Source: Acinetobacter sp. ANC 3929
GTDB taxonomy: Bacteria; Pseudomonadota; Gammaproteobacteria; Pseudomonadales; Moraxellaceae
Direction: 5' to 3'
NCBI RefSeq assembly: GCF_000369405.1
Contig: NZ_KB850000.1
Location: forward strand, 868,001-932,000
DNA length: 64,000 nt
The translations under genes and the position numbers were made by a program. The notes under the pieces were generated by a model. The model saw only the letters and a program-made list of their open reading frames with translations. It had not been told where the DNA came from and searched no databases. Each line of letters opens with the position of its first letter. The first letter of the stretch is position 1. Below are positions 39,444 to 49,139 of the stretch, one piece after another.

Positions 39444-42383
39444 TTAATTGACTTGCTGAATAGTAAATCCAAGTTTCTGCAACTCTTCACGTTTCGCAAA
39501 TGGCGCAACAACAGCTTTCACTGGTTTTTGAGCCAATAAATATTGCTGTGCAACACGCTGTAAATCATCCAAATTTACATTTAACAAGCGTTCGCGCAAG
39601 ATTTTACGGAATTTTGGCGTACGTGCATGCAATAATGCATAACATGCTGTGATTGCTTCACCTGCAGGTGAACCCGGTTTATCCATACTCGCCACTAAAC
39701 CTAGAATTGCCTCTTCCAGTTGATGTGGTTGTTGTTCGGTATTGAGTAACCATTGAACACTGGCTTCAAAATCATTAAACGTTTCAGCTAAGCGTGGATC
39801 ACGATAGCTATAGAAACGGAATGAACACGCATTGCCATCATAGCTTGCTCCGCCACCATATGCGCCACCTTTTTCACGAATGGCGCTATGCAAGAAACCA
39901 TTCCTCAAATAAGCCGCCAACACCATTAAAGGCGCAGCATCTGGATGAGCAACATCGACTGCTTGATAAGCAGATGCACAGAATTGTACGTTGGCTTGAA
40001 TTAACCATGCTTCATCATCTGAAGTATTAACGGGTTCTACTTGCGTTAATTGAACAGGTGCTTGATCAACGGCCAGCTTATCCCAGACATTTTGAACTTC
40101 TTCGACCAACCGATCAGACTGGTGTTCTTCACAGACCAATAAGAACTGTTTAGGTGCTTGCAGCAATTTACGATGAATTGACTGCAATTCAGCAATCAAG
40201 GCTTGATAAGCAGTATCGTCTTGATCAATTTGATTAACCAAGTCATTCAGCCAATTCAATGCGCCCAAACCCGTATTATGATAATCACGGCGTGCAAGAG
40301 CACTCATTTGGCGTGAAGCAGCTTGCATCGCATAGCTATGGCCTGAGCCAGACAAACGCGATTGCCAACGCGTTTTACGTTGTTGCAATAACTCAATGAT
40401 ACGGTCTTTCTCATCAAAACGAAGCTGCTCAAACGCCAATTTTAATAATTGAATGGCATCCAGTTTTTGTGTTAGTGATTTTGTGGTCAAAGTGAGCCAT
40501 GCACTGATACGGTCTTTATCGTCCACCTTACTGCGCAAAGATGCACCCATACCCAAGCCACCACTGACTGCTGTTTGGATTTGCTGGAACTCCAAGTAAT
40601 CATACTCACCTGCACCAACCTCACCCATTAAAATTGAGAGTAAATTGAAGTAAGGAGACTGTACGATTTCATCAGGAATCTGAATCAACACTTGTTGGTA
40701 GTAAATCCCGTTGGTTCCAGCATGATATAGATTCAACGGCGTATCTAAACCATTACAGATGATTTCACGCAGTTGCCCCTGTACAATCTGCAATTCAGCA
40801 GGCACATCTTCCAAACCAACTTTAGGCAATAATTCAAGATCATCGGGTGTGTCTTGACGTTGCTTTAATGCTGCTGTTTTTTCTTGGATTTCAACTTTCT
40901 GCGCATCAGTCAGATGAGCTGTAATTTCAGCCAAGCGCGCTTGTTCAGCTTGTTGTTCTTTCACTGATTTGGTTGCATCAGGAACTAAGGTCATTTGTAC
41001 ACGGTGCGGATTATCTAACAAGTGGGTTTGAATCAAGTTTGATAACCACATCGGGTCTTTTAACTCTTCTTTTACTTGTTCAATCGCAGAGTCCACATCC
41101 CAGACATGAACTGGATCACTATGATGAATCGCGCTACCTAACCCATTGAGAATCAAACTTAAACCATATGGGGTACCATCACCATTGATCTCACGTTGAT
41201 GTAATTCAATTTGATGAAGAATGGCATCGACAAAATCAGTATCTACGGGCTTAGAAGCGACATCTTTCAGAATATCTAAAACGCCAGTCTTAAATGTGTC
41301 TGCATGTTCGGCATTTGAACCTTGAACACCACAATAGAAAGTCATTTCAAAGTTGCTGTCATCCACCCCCATAAGTGGACCTGTTGATTGTGCGTAACCA
41401 CAGGTTTCCAAATAATGTCGTAATGGTGAAGCCGAATTTTCTAATAAAATCCCCTCGACCAGACGCATCCCTAAACGTAATTTGGTATCGCTGGTTTCAG
41501 GCAATAACCAGGACATCACATGATAAGTTTTGTCGTTTAGATCTTCACTATCGACGGCATAACTCTCAGTCACTGCTACAGGTGCCGTTAAACGCTTCTC
41601 TGGTTTTGAATATAACGTGGTCCCTTGAGAGAACTTATGTAAAGCTAGTTTTTCGAACTGTTCTTGCAAGTCATATGCACTTTGATTACCAAAGGTCATA
41701 AATACCGCATTGCTTGGATGGTAGTGCGTTTTATAGAAATCAACCAACTGCTCATAACTTAAATCTGGAATATCTTTAGGATCGCCACCAGAGTTGTAGT
41801 GATAAGTAGTTTCTGGGAATAAATGATGTGCAAGCTGATGATAAAGCTGATCTGAAGGAGAACTCATTGCCCCTTTCATCTCATTAAACACGACACCTTT
41901 ATAAACGGCTTGATCATTTTCCAACTCAATCCGAATCCCTTCCTGTGCAAAGTCTAAAGGGTTTAAATTGGCCGCGAAGGCAGCATCTAAATATACAGAC
42001 AATAAGTTTTGAAAATCTTTTTTGTTCTGTGTTGCAAAAGGATAAGCTGTCCAATCCGCAGCTGTGAATGCATTCATAAATGTATTCAATGAACGACGGA
42101 TCATCAAGAAGAAAGGGTCACGTACAGGGAACTTTTCAGAACCACAAAGTGCCGTGTGCTCTAAAATATGTGCAGCGCCTTTGGAATCCATCGGCTGAGT
42201 TCTAAATGCCACCAAGAACACATTTTCATCATGTGTTGTAGCCAAATGGTAGTGAACTGCACCAGTCACTTTGTGCTTATATTCTGAAACTTGAATATCG
42301 AGTGCTTCTACATGGTGTTGACGTAATAGCTGAAACGCGGGATGTGTCGTTTGAGTAATGCTTTCAGTAACATCGACAGTCAT
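39444..42383 (-). CDS. Insulinase-family metallopeptidase, PreP-like
   Basis: This 979-residue M16C peptidase degrades short peptides in a closed chamber. The inverted zinc motif is HILEHTALCGSEKFPVRDPF (His-x2-Glu-His) near residue 72, and the third ligand Glu lies in YKGVVFNEMKGAMSS. FRTQPMDSKGAAHILEHTAL, MNAFTAADWTAYPFATQNKK and YHYNSGGDPKDIPDLSYEQL fit the PreP subgroup. The second half contains the M16C-associated domain and the substrate Arg-Tyr region (AIREKGGAYGGGASYDGNAC). No signal peptide is present, so it probably acts in the cytoplasm. It lies 20 bases upstream of pldA on the same strand. Confidence 0.9.
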   Translation of the reverse strand: MTVDVTESITQTTHPAFQLLRQHHVEALDIQVSEYKHKVTGAVHYHLATTHDENVFLVAFRTQPMDSKGAAHILEHTALCGSEKFPVRDPFFLMIRRSLNTFMNAFTAADWTAYPFATQNKKDFQNLLSVYLDAAFAANLNPLDFAQEGIRIELENDQAVYKGVVFNEMKGAMSSPSDQLYHQLAHHLFPETTYHYNSGGDPKDIPDLSYEQLVDFYKTHYHPSNAVFMTFGNQSAYDLQEQFEKLALHKFSQGTTLYSKPEKRLTAPVAVTESYAVDSEDLNDKTYHVMSWLLPETSDTKLRLGMRLVEGILLENSASPLRHYLETCGYAQSTGPLMGVDDSNFEMTFYCGVQGSNAEHADTFKTGVLDILKDVASKPVDTDFVDAILHQIELHQREINGDGTPYGLSLILNGLGSAIHHSDPVHVWDVDSAIEQVKEELKDPMWLSNLIQTHLLDNPHRVQMTLVPDATKSVKEQQAEQARLAEITAHLTDAQKVEIQEKTAALKQRQDTPDDLELLPKVGLEDVPAELQIVQGQLREIICNGLDTPLNLYHAGTNGIYYQQVLIQIPDEIVQSPYFNLLSILMGEVGAGEYDYLEFQQIQTAVSGGLGMGASLRSKVDDKDRISAWLTLTTKSLTQKLDAIQLLKLAFEQLRFDEKDRIIELLQQRKTRWQSRLSGSGHSYAMQAASRQMSALARRDYHNTGLGALNWLNDLVNQIDQDDTAYQALIAELQSIHRKLLQAPKQFLLVCEEHQSDRLVEEVQNVWDKLAVDQAPVQLTQVEPVNTSDDEAWLIQANVQFCASAYQAVDVAHPDAAPLMVLAAYLRNGFLHSAIREKGGAYGGGASYDGNACSFRFYSYRDPRLAETFNDFEASVQWLLNTEQQPHQLEEAILGLVASMDKPGSPAGEAITACYALLHARTPKFRKILRERLLNVNLDDLQRVAQQYLLAQKPVKAVVAPFAKREELQKLGFTIQQVN

Positions 42384-42514
42384 GTGATCTCCAATTTATC
42401 TATTTAAATCATTACAATTGATTATAGAGAGTCTACCGAAGAATACGTATGGATATCCATGTAAATTACTATGTTTTTGTAGAAAAATGCAGCGGCTAAT
42501 CAAAACACACTTTA

Positions 42515-42946
42515 TTAAAAAAATTTTCGAAAATTACTATGAAGCGAAACCAATGGTTCATACCCCATACTTTGATAGAAATAAGCTGCATTTTCTGTGT
42601 CAGTGAATAAATCTAATCTTTCAAAATGAGCTTGTGCATATCGTTCCACATGCAGCAATAAATAGGTTCCTATTCTTTTTCGACGATAATCAGGATGGAT
42701 ATAAAAACGACGTAAGCGACCAACTTTATTTAAGTGATCAAAAGGATCTTGATTCAACCCGCCGACTGCAATTAATTTATTTTTTGCATATACGACAAAT
42801 AAAGCTTCACCAAATCGGTCGAAACAATTCTTACCTGTCTGGAAATCCTGTTTTAATCGGCTTAAAAATTGAAAGCCTTCCCGTTCTGAACATTCGATTA
42901 ATCCATCTAATGCTGGCGGTAAGTGATCAATTCGTTCTGTTCTCAT
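42515..42946 (-). CDS. GNAT-family acetyltransferase
   Basis: This 143-residue acetyl-CoA-dependent acyltransferase has an unknown substrate. The ATG at 42946 (MRTERIDHLPPALDG) follows GGGGAAG; an in-frame ATG eight codons earlier lacks this. Motif A, RRFYIHPDYRRKRIGTYLLL, holds the R-x2-R-x-G/A acetyl-CoA loop. FVVYAKNKLIAVGGLNQD is the preceding strand pair, and ENAAYFYQSMGYEPL is the typical motif B. It is divergent from the PfkB gene. No partner gene suggests whether it acts on proteins, polyamines or antibiotics. Confidence 0.82.
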   Translation of the reverse strand: MRTERIDHLPPALDGLIECSEREGFQFLSRLKQDFQTGKNCFDRFGEALFVVYAKNKLIAVGGLNQDPFDHLNKVGRLRRFYIHPDYRRKRIGTYLLLHVERYAQAHFERLDLFTDTENAAYFYQSMGYEPLVSLHSNFRKFF

Positions 42947-43236
42947 TAAACTTCCCCATAAACAATACAAGTTTTAAAAAGTGCCTTTTCCGTTGTTTGC
43001 TACTCTTATATTTGGATCTATTCTCAACCAATCCACGTAACTACAATATATTCCGATTACTTTTAATTAAGAATTATTATCAATACAAGCCTATGTTATC
43101 CAATTCTGATTATTGTCCCTTCTTATTGTATATCTTTGGTTTTTAGAACAAATAAGATGAATTTCTTTCAACAAACTACTGTAATCTTGAGCATTAGTGT
43201 AAACTTTACTTTTTGATTTTTACTGTGATGATAAAC

Positions 43237-44250
43237 ATGGCAACTGTTGACCTTTTTGCAATTGGTAATGCACTCATTGACCAAGAATTTAAAGTCTCAA
43301 ATGAGTTTTTGACGCAACAAGCGTTGCAAAAAGGCACAATGCAGTTAGCCGATGGCGAAACTCAGGCAAATTTATATCAACAGTTACAAGCGACGCAAAG
43401 CTACAAAGGCCAAGCCAGCGGTGGTTCAGCAGCAAATACTACGGTCGCTTTCAGTGCATTAGGCGGTACTGCATTTTATGGTTGCCGTGTAGGTAATGAT
43501 GAACTCGGTCGTATCTATCTAGATGGCTTAAACGAAGCAGGCATTAAAACCACGACACAATCGATTAGTGAAGGCGTAACAGGTACATGTATGGTTCTGA
43601 TCAGCCCTGATTCAGAGCGCACCATGCAAACTTACCTTGGGATTACTGCTGAATTGTCTGATGAACAAATCGATCTTGAGCCACTTAAAACTGCAAAATG
43701 GCTGTATATCGAAGGTTATTTGTCTACCAGTGATACTGCTCGTGTTGCAGTCAAACAAGCCCGTGAACTCGCTAAAGCGCATAGCGTTAAAATTGCTTTA
43801 TCACTTTCAGACCCAGCGATGGTGCAATACGCACGTCAAGGTCTAGAAGAGCTGTTAGATGATGGCGTTGACTTATTGTTCTGTAACGAGCAAGAAGCAC
43901 TCATGTTTACCGAAACAGAAAACCTCGATGCTGCAATTGAAATTTTAAAATTAAAAAATCAACATGTGGTGATTACGCAAGGTGCCAAAGGTGCTGTCAT
44001 TGTAGATCAAGCACATCACTTCCATGTCAATGGTCGCGCGGTTGAAGCGGTTGATACCAATGGTGCTGGCGATGCATTCTCTGGTGCATTTTTATATGCA
44101 ATCAATTCAGGTTTAGGCTTGGAAGCAGCAGCACAACTTGCTATTTTGATCTCAAGTGAAGTGGTTGCTCAGTATGGACCGCGTTTAAGCGTAGAAAATT
44201 ACGCTAAACTCTTTGAACAATTCCAAAAAGCTCAACAGGAATGTGCATAA
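43237..44250 (+). CDS. PfkB-family sugar/nucleoside kinase
   Basis: This 337-residue kinase of the ribokinase fold resembles bacterial adenosine kinases. The ATG at 43237 gives MATVDLFAIGNALIDQEFKV, the typical N terminus. ASGGSAANTTVAFSALGGTA is the PfkB substrate-binding motif. The C-terminal signature AVDTNGAGDAFSGAFLYAIN carries the catalytic Asp and the anion hole. The substrate could be adenosine, inosine or a related sugar. Earlier in-frame ATGs at 43213 and 43228 lack support from conservation. The Rieske gene starts two bases after its stop, so the two genes are probably co-transcribed. Confidence 0.88.
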   Translation: MATVDLFAIGNALIDQEFKVSNEFLTQQALQKGTMQLADGETQANLYQQLQATQSYKGQASGGSAANTTVAFSALGGTAFYGCRVGNDELGRIYLDGLNEAGIKTTTQSISEGVTGTCMVLISPDSERTMQTYLGITAELSDEQIDLEPLKTAKWLYIEGYLSTSDTARVAVKQARELAKAHSVKIALSLSDPAMVQYARQGLEELLDDGVDLLFCNEQEALMFTETENLDAAIEILKLKNQHVVITQGAKGAVIVDQAHHFHVNGRAVEAVDTNGAGDAFSGAFLYAINSGLGLEAAAQLAILISSEVVAQYGPRLSVENYAKLFEQFQKAQQECA

Positions 44251-44251
44251 C

Positions 44252-44572
44252 ATGGAAAAGATTTGCATGACCGAAGAAGTCCCAGAACGGGAATCTCGTG
44301 CCTATGACACCATGAAAGGAACCACGATTTTTATTACTCAAAAAGATGGTAGTTTTTATGCCTATCAAAATGTTTGCCCACATTTGCAAACTGAACTTGA
44401 GTATTTAGAAAATCAATTTTTGGATCAAGATCGAGAATATATCCAGTGTTCTACGCATGGTGCTTTATTTTCTGTCGAAACAGGTGAATGTATTTCTGGA
44501 CCATGTTTGGGTGAATTCCTTGAAAAAGTAAATTTGGAAGTCCATTCAGATGGTGGTATCTATATTGACTAA
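44252..44572 (+). CDS. Rieske 2Fe-2S protein
   Basis: This 106-residue soluble Rieske ferredoxin-like protein has cluster ligands in NVCPHLQTELEYLENQFL (Cys-x-His) and EYIQCSTHGALFSVETGECI (Cys-x2-His). A typical GPCL-type Pro loop follows, so a 2Fe-2S cluster with mixed Cys/His ligation is expected. It is too short to be an oxygenase and may act as an electron carrier or a redox sensor. The start lies two bases after the PfkB kinase stop; AGGA is 11 bases upstream. The neighbouring genes offer no obvious redox partner. Confidence 0.88.
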   Translation: MEKICMTEEVPERESRAYDTMKGTTIFITQKDGSFYAYQNVCPHLQTELEYLENQFLDQDREYIQCSTHGALFSVETGECISGPCLGEFLEKVNLEVHSDGGIYID

Positions 44573-44582
44573 GCTTTAAATC

Positions 44583-45206
44583 ATGAATTCTGCGATGACT
44601 GAGTTTTTCCTAAACTACTACCTTATGCCATTTCATATGAGCGTAGTGGCTTTAATTGTGCTTAGCATTGCAGAAACCATTGGTATCGTCATTGGCTTAC
44701 GGCCCAGCCATTTGGTTCAAAAGCTCACTCCAGATTGGTTACTGAACTCTCCACTACTCGATGTAAAATTTTCTAAGTATTTGATCTTTGTTTTTTTACT
44801 GATTAATTTTAGTTTTGCAGGCTATTTTCTGGAACTGTCGTTCTTTGCTTTGCAGCATTATTTTATCTCGCCTTACTATTTATTTGTTCCAGCACTGATC
44901 ATCGATATTTTCTTTACCGTATTTATGATTCACTGTTTAGACCAAGTGATTAAACCCAAGGTCACACATACCCATACCAATTTGGTTGGGCGCTTAGCCA
45001 CAATCTCAACTGGAAATGCCCGCCCTGGTTTTTCTGCTCAGGCACGTGTGCGTGATGAGTTTGGTCAACTCTATTATGTACAAGTTGAACCCGAGTATGG
45101 TGAATTGGAATTACAGTCACAAGTATTGCTAATTAGCCAAAAATCAAACTCGCATTATCTCGCAAAAAAAATATCGCTCTCAAATAACTTATTCGCACCA
45201 GACTAA
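44583..45206 (+). CDS. YqiJ-like membrane protein with OB-fold domain
   Basis: This 207-residue protein has three or four membrane helices in the first 125 residues (FHMSVVALIVLSIAETIGIV, LIFVFLLINFSFAGYFLELS, LFVPALIIDIFFTVFMIHCL). A soluble C-terminal OB-like domain follows (HTNLVGRLATISTGNARPGF through YVQVEPEYGELELQSQVLLI). This is the layout of YqiJ/NfeD-type proteins that usually pair with a flotillin such as YqiK; no flotillin gene is seen here. The start could also be four codons later. It is ten bases downstream of the Rieske gene and probably in the same transcript. Confidence 0.75.
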   Translation: MNSAMTEFFLNYYLMPFHMSVVALIVLSIAETIGIVIGLRPSHLVQKLTPDWLLNSPLLDVKFSKYLIFVFLLINFSFAGYFLELSFFALQHYFISPYYLFVPALIIDIFFTVFMIHCLDQVIKPKVTHTHTNLVGRLATISTGNARPGFSAQARVRDEFGQLYYVQVEPEYGELELQSQVLLISQKSNSHYLAKKISLSNNLFAPD

Positions 45207-45343
45207 TTTTGACTAGAAATTACTCTCGAGTAGAGAAAAATAATAATTTTTACATTTTATTACAAATATATCCTGCAAAAGTTTTGAATTTAGCGCTTCC
45301 CTTCTTGTTGTTTTCATGATCTCACTGACACAAAAAATACAAC

Positions 45344-45359
45344 AGTGATGCTCATCACA
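45344..45359. promoter_or_regulatory. CRP/Vfr-type binding site candidate
   Basis: AGTGA-N6-TCACA matches nine of ten positions of the CRP consensus TGTGA-N6-TCACA. It lies 400 bases before the cydP start codon, which is far for direct activation, unless the promoter is also far upstream. Confidence 0.45.
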
Positions 45360-45480
45360 TTTTTTAGAATAATCTCTAGTAATACACTAGGTTTTGTGGT
45401 TATTTCACTATAAAACCTTTTTAATTTTGTAATCGAAGAGTTAAGCTACTGTATATATTATAAATTTTATATTCATACCA

Positions 45481-45602
45481 TTTTAGTTGGTTTAATATTT
45501 ATTTAATTCATTTTAAACCATAGCTTTTTAATCAGATTTAAAATAACAAATACAACTGTTTTAATCAGATTTAAAAATGAATCCATATTATTTTAGTTGG
45601 TT
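45481..45602. repeat. Short direct repeats upstream of the cyd operon
   Basis: TTTTAGTTGGTT occurs at 45481-45492 and 45591-45602, 110 bases apart. TTTTAATCAGATTTAAAA occurs at 45526-45543 and 45559-45576, 33 bases apart. The region is otherwise almost pure A and T. Confidence 0.5.
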
Positions 45603-45758
45603 AAAATAATTATTTTAAACAATTTGGTTAATTCAACACAAATTGTTGTTTTTTATCAATATTTAATATTTAAATTATTTAAAAAACCCAAAGGTTTATT
45701 TTTAATGAATTTTATTTAATAATGTTTTATATCTTCTTTAAATATGAGGCTAGGTTCT

Positions 45759-45950
45759 ATGAGCACAAGTTCTCAAGACCCAAATCGGCGACTCATTCGA
45801 GAAATTACAATTATTCTTATTATTAAAGTTGTATTGCTCTTGGTGATTAAGCATATCTGGTTTGATGCCCCAACGATTCCAAAAGATTTTAACAATGAAG
45901 TTGCCGAGCGTATTGCTGGCGACATGTCCAAAACTCAGGAGACACGTTGA
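45759..45950 (+). CDS. cydP: Cytochrome bd small protein CydP
   Basis: This 63-residue protein has one membrane helix ([20 protein letters not shown], residues about 11-30) and a short soluble tail ([20 protein letters not shown]). The sequence and its place directly before cydA match the putative small subunit CydP of cytochrome bd oxidases. The start at 45759 follows AGG by four bases; an upstream in-frame ATG at 45744 is possible. Its last base overlaps the cydA ATG (TGATG), so translation is coupled. Its role in the complex is not established. Confidence 0.8.
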   Translation: MSTSSQDPNRRLIREITIILIIKVVLLLVIKHIWFDAPTIPKDFNNEVAERIAGDMSKTQETR

Positions 45951-47527
45951 TGATTTCTGAAAGCGTGGTCGATCTTTCGCGGTTCCAATTTGCAATGACC
46001 GCAATGTATCACTTTCTTTTCGTCCCTCTAACTTTAGGTCTGGCTTTTATTCTTGCCATCATGGAAACCACTTATGTGATTTCAGGTAAAGAAATTTATA
46101 AAGACATGACCAAATTCTGGGGGAAACTTTTCGGGATTAACTTTGCCTTAGGGGTAACCACTGGTCTTACTATGGAGTTCCAGTTCGGTACCAACTGGGC
46201 TTATTATTCTCACTATGTCGGCGATATTTTCGGGGCACCGCTTGCAATTGAAGGTCTGATGGCTTTCTTCCTCGAATCCACCTTTATTGGTTTATTCTTC
46301 TTTGGCTGGGATCGTTTATCTAAGGTACAGCACTTAGGTGTGACTTGGTTGGTGGCGATTGGCTCGAATATGTCAGCCTTGTGGATTCTCATTGCCAATG
46401 GTTGGATGCAAAACCCAGTTGGTGCTGCATTTAACTACGAAACCATGCGTATGGAACTGGTGGACTTCGGTGCGCTGATCTTTAACCCTGTGGCGCAAGT
46501 AAAATTTGTACATACAGTTTCTGCCGGTTATGTCACAGGTGCGATCTTTGTACTTGCCATCTCGAGTTATTACTTATTAAAGAAACGTGATTTACCATTT
46601 GCACGTCGCTCATTCGCCATCGCTGCAATCTTCGGTTTAGCATCAACTTTATCTGTCATTCTACTCGGTGATGAGTCTGGCTATGAATTGGGTGATGTGC
46701 AAAAAACCAAACTTGCTGCGATTGAAGCAGAATGGCATACCGAACCTGCACCTGCTGCATTTACCCTGTTTGGTCTCCCAAATCAGCAGGAAATGCGTAC
46801 CGATTATGCGATTAAAATTCCTTATGTGATGGGGATTATTGCGACTCGTTCTACCGATAAAGAAGTGACTGGTTTACGTGACTTGATGAAAGAACATGAA
46901 GTGCGTATCCGTAATGGTATGGTGGCCTATAGCGAGCTGGAAAAACTTCGTGCTGGTGATCGTTCGCCTGAACTGTTGGCTTCATTTGAGAAAAATCAAA
47001 AAGACTTAGGTTATGGCCTACTCTTGAAAAAATATTCTCCAAATGTGGTTGATGCCACTGAAGCACATATTCAAGCGGCAACTAAAGATACCATTCCAAA
47101 CGTAGCCGCACTGTTCTTCTCTTTCCGTGCAATGGTGGCTTCTGGCTTCCTGATGTTATTGCTGTTCCTTTTCGCAACTTGGGCAGTCGCAAAACGTAAT
47201 GCCGAAGATAAGCCTTGGTTACTCAAATTTGCTTTGTTTGCTCTTCCTCTCCCATGGATTGCAGCTCAAACAGGTTGGTATGTAGCCGAAGGTGGTCGTC
47301 AACCGTGGTCGATCGGTGAAATTTTACCGACCCACCTCTCTGCATCTAGCGTCAGCGCTGGTGATGTATGGGGCTCAATTATCGCGCTTGCAGCGTTCTA
47401 TACCGTACTGCTCATTATTGAAATGTACTTAATGATCAAATTTGCTCGTTTAGGTCCAAGTTCTTTGCATACTGGTAAATATCATTTTGAAAAACTAGAA
47501 GCAAAAACTGGGGAGGCTCAATCATGA
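45950..47527 (+). CDS. cydA: Cytochrome bd ubiquinol oxidase subunit I
   Basis: CydA binds hemes b558, b595 and d and oxidises ubiquinol while reducing oxygen to water at low oxygen. The ATG at 45950 follows AGGAG by eight bases and gives a 525-residue protein. It starts [20 protein letters not shown], whose His is the conserved ligand near position 20. [20 protein letters not shown] and [20 protein letters not shown] are further helices. The long Q-loop (about residues 250-380) marks the E. coli-like long form. [20 protein letters not shown] is the conserved Gly-Arg-x-Pro-Trp motif. It is the second gene of the operon. Confidence 0.97.
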   Translation: MISESVVDLSRFQFAMTAMYHFLFVPLTLGLAFILAIMETTYVISGKEIYKDMTKFWGKLFGINFALGVTTGLTMEFQFGTNWAYYSHYVGDIFGAPLAIEGLMAFFLESTFIGLFFFGWDRLSKVQHLGVTWLVAIGSNMSALWILIANGWMQNPVGAAFNYETMRMELVDFGALIFNPVAQVKFVHTVSAGYVTGAIFVLAISSYYLLKKRDLPFARRSFAIAAIFGLASTLSVILLGDESGYELGDVQKTKLAAIEAEWHTEPAPAAFTLFGLPNQQEMRTDYAIKIPYVMGIIATRSTDKEVTGLRDLMKEHEVRIRNGMVAYSELEKLRAGDRSPELLASFEKNQKDLGYGLLLKKYSPNVVDATEAHIQAATKDTIPNVAALFFSFRAMVASGFLMLLLFLFATWAVAKRNAEDKPWLLKFALFALPLPWIAAQTGWYVAEGGRQPWSIGEILPTHLSASSVSAGDVWGSIIALAAFYTVLLIIEMYLMIKFARLGPSSLHTGKYHFEKLEAKTGEAQS

Positions 47528-48669
47528 TCGAATATGAACTCCTAAAAATTATCTGGTGGGTCCTAGTAGGTGTACTACTGATCGGCTTTGCACTTACCGA
47601 TGGTTTCGATATGGGCTCAATGGCACTGATGCCATTTGTCGGTAAAACCGACTCTGAACGCCGTGCTGCAATCAACACCATTGCTCCGCATTGGGATGGT
47701 AACCAAGTCTGGTTCATTACAGCCGGTGGTGCACTTTTTGCTGCTTGGCCAATGGTCTATGCAGTTGCGTTCTCTGGAATGTACTGGGCCTTACTGCTTG
47801 TTCTATTTGCCCTGTTCCTGCGGCCCGTCGGCTTCGACTATCGCTCTAAATTAGAGAATACCCAATGGCGTACTTCTTGGGATTGGGGCCTATGCATCGG
47901 TGGTGCTGTACCTGCACTGGTGTTTGGTGTGGCATTCGGCAACCTGTTTCTAGGCGTACCGTTTAGCTTAGATGACACTTTGCGTTCACAATATACAGGG
48001 AGCTTCTTTGCACTCTTAAATCCGTTTGCACTGATTTGCGGTATCGTCAGCCTATCGATGTTATGTGCACACGGTGGTGCTTGGTTAATGCTACGTACGG
48101 ATGGTAATTTGCATAACCGTTCAGCTAAAGCAACACAAATCATGGCTATTGTATTTCTTATCTGCTTCTTGGCCGCAGGTGCATGGTTAGTCTTTGGCAA
48201 TATCTCTGGATATAGCTACGCCACTGCTGTAAATACCAATGCTCCATTGAATCCATTGGCAAAAGATGTAGTGACCAATGCCAATCATGGTTGGTTAAAT
48301 AACTATGCAACGTATCCAATGACGATGGCTGCACCAATCCTTGCGATCCTCGGTGCATTATTGGTAATTATCAGTGCAGCAAAACATAAAGCGGCTGTGA
48401 GTTTTACAGGTACTAGCCTGATGATTGTTGGTGCAATTCTCACTGCTGGTTTTGCGTTGTTCCCATTCTTATTACCGTCAAGCATTGATCCAACTTCAAG
48501 CTTGACCATGTGGGATGCTGTTTCTAGTCATAAAACCCTAGGTGTAATGACAGTTGCTGCATGTATCTTTGTTCCGCTCATTTTGATCTATACCTCTTGG
48601 TCATATTACAAAATGTGGGGCATCATCACCAACAAACATATCGAAGAAAATTCACATAGTTTGTATTAA
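47524..48669 (+). CDS. cydB: Cytochrome bd ubiquinol oxidase subunit II
   Basis: CydB is the membrane partner of CydA and stabilises the heme site; it has 381 residues and about eight to nine helices. The N terminus [20 protein letters not shown] contains the Asp and the DGFD motif of the proton channel. [20 protein letters not shown] and [20 protein letters not shown] are conserved loops. ASCAHGG-type residues appear as [16 protein letters not shown]. It overlaps cydA by four bases (ATGA), so translation is coupled. cydX follows 14 bases after its stop. Confidence 0.97.
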   Translation: MIEYELLKIIWWVLVGVLLIGFALTDGFDMGSMALMPFVGKTDSERRAAINTIAPHWDGNQVWFITAGGALFAAWPMVYAVAFSGMYWALLLVLFALFLRPVGFDYRSKLENTQWRTSWDWGLCIGGAVPALVFGVAFGNLFLGVPFSLDDTLRSQYTGSFFALLNPFALICGIVSLSMLCAHGGAWLMLRTDGNLHNRSAKATQIMAIVFLICFLAAGAWLVFGNISGYSYATAVNTNAPLNPLAKDVVTNANHGWLNNYATYPMTMAAPILAILGALLVIISAAKHKAAVSFTGTSLMIVGAILTAGFALFPFLLPSSIDPTSSLTMWDAVSSHKTLGVMTVAACIFVPLILIYTSWSYYKMWGIITNKHIEENSHSLY

Positions 48670-48683
48670 TGAGGAGATATGAC

Positions 48684-48785
48684 ATGTGGTATTTTGCATG
48701 GATTCTAGGTGTTTTGATGGCATGTTTCGCAGGTGTATTGAGTGCACTTTATATCGAACATCATCAAGATTTAGATGAGGAATAA
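48684..48785 (+). CDS. cydX: Cytochrome bd subunit CydX, 33 residues
   Basis: CydX is a one-helix protein needed for stability and activity of cytochrome bd. This frame encodes MWYFAWILGVLMACFAGVLS, the typical CydX opening, then ALYIEHHQDLDEE. GAGGAG lies seven bases before the ATG. The next gene (YbgE-type) begins five bases after its stop, so it is expressed in the operon. It is very short and easily missed. Confidence 0.93.
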   Translation: MWYFAWILGVLMACFAGVLSALYIEHHQDLDEE

Positions 48786-48789
48786 TAAA

Positions 48790-49086
48790 ATGGCTGAAGC
48801 AATGACAACACCGAAGAATAGTAAAGCGCAAATACTTGCAATGACCATTTCGTTTTTGTTGGCATTGCCCCTTGCTGCTATTTTATTGGTTCACCCATCA
48901 CTGATGCTGGATGCCAACGGACACTATAATCATAGCCTGCTGATGCTGGTGATGATTGGGATCTCTGGTGGCTTTATTCATGGCGTTGGTTTTATACCCA
49001 GATTCTGGTTATGGAAATGGTTATTTAGTCCTTATATCGCTTGGCCATTAATGGTTTTGGGTTACTTTATTTGGATTGGAAATTAA
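48790..49086 (+). CDS. Cyd operon YbgE-family protein
   Basis: This 98-residue membrane protein has three helices (ILAMTISFLLALPLAAILLV, SLLMLVMIGISGGFIHGVGF, SPYIAWPLMVLGYFIWIGN). The ISGGFIHGVGFIPRFWLWKW block matches YbgE-type proteins encoded after cydX in many Proteobacteria; their role is unclear. The ATG at 48790 follows GAGG by nine bases; an earlier in-frame start at 48775 would overlap cydX. It closes the operon, which ends in a strong terminator 16 bases later. Confidence 0.82.
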   Translation: MAEAMTTPKNSKAQILAMTISFLLALPLAAILLVHPSLMLDANGHYNHSLLMLVMIGISGGFIHGVGFIPRFWLWKWLFSPYIAWPLMVLGYFIWIGN

Positions 49087-49102
49087 TTTCGACTAAACCA
49101 AC

Positions 49103-49134
49103 AAAAAGAGGAAGCAATATTGCTTCCTCTTTTT
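49103..49134 (+). terminator. Terminator of the cyd operon
   Basis: AAAAAGAGGAAGCA and TGCTTCCTCTTTTT form a long near-perfect stem ending in five T. It follows the YbgE-type gene by 16 bases. Confidence 0.9.
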
Positions 49135-49139
49135 AATTC

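Larger units (their letters stand above)
45207..45758. other. Long AT-rich upstream region of the cyd operon
   Basis: No gene is visible in about 550 bases. The segment contains a CRP-like palindrome and short direct repeats listed separately, and it ends with AGG shortly before the CydP start. It is the likely promoter and control region of the cytochrome bd operon. Confidence 0.5.

Noticed and set aside
48158..48509. Open frames on the minus strand inside cydB
   Set aside because: They are antisense to a conserved membrane protein and have Arg/Leu-rich shadow composition.
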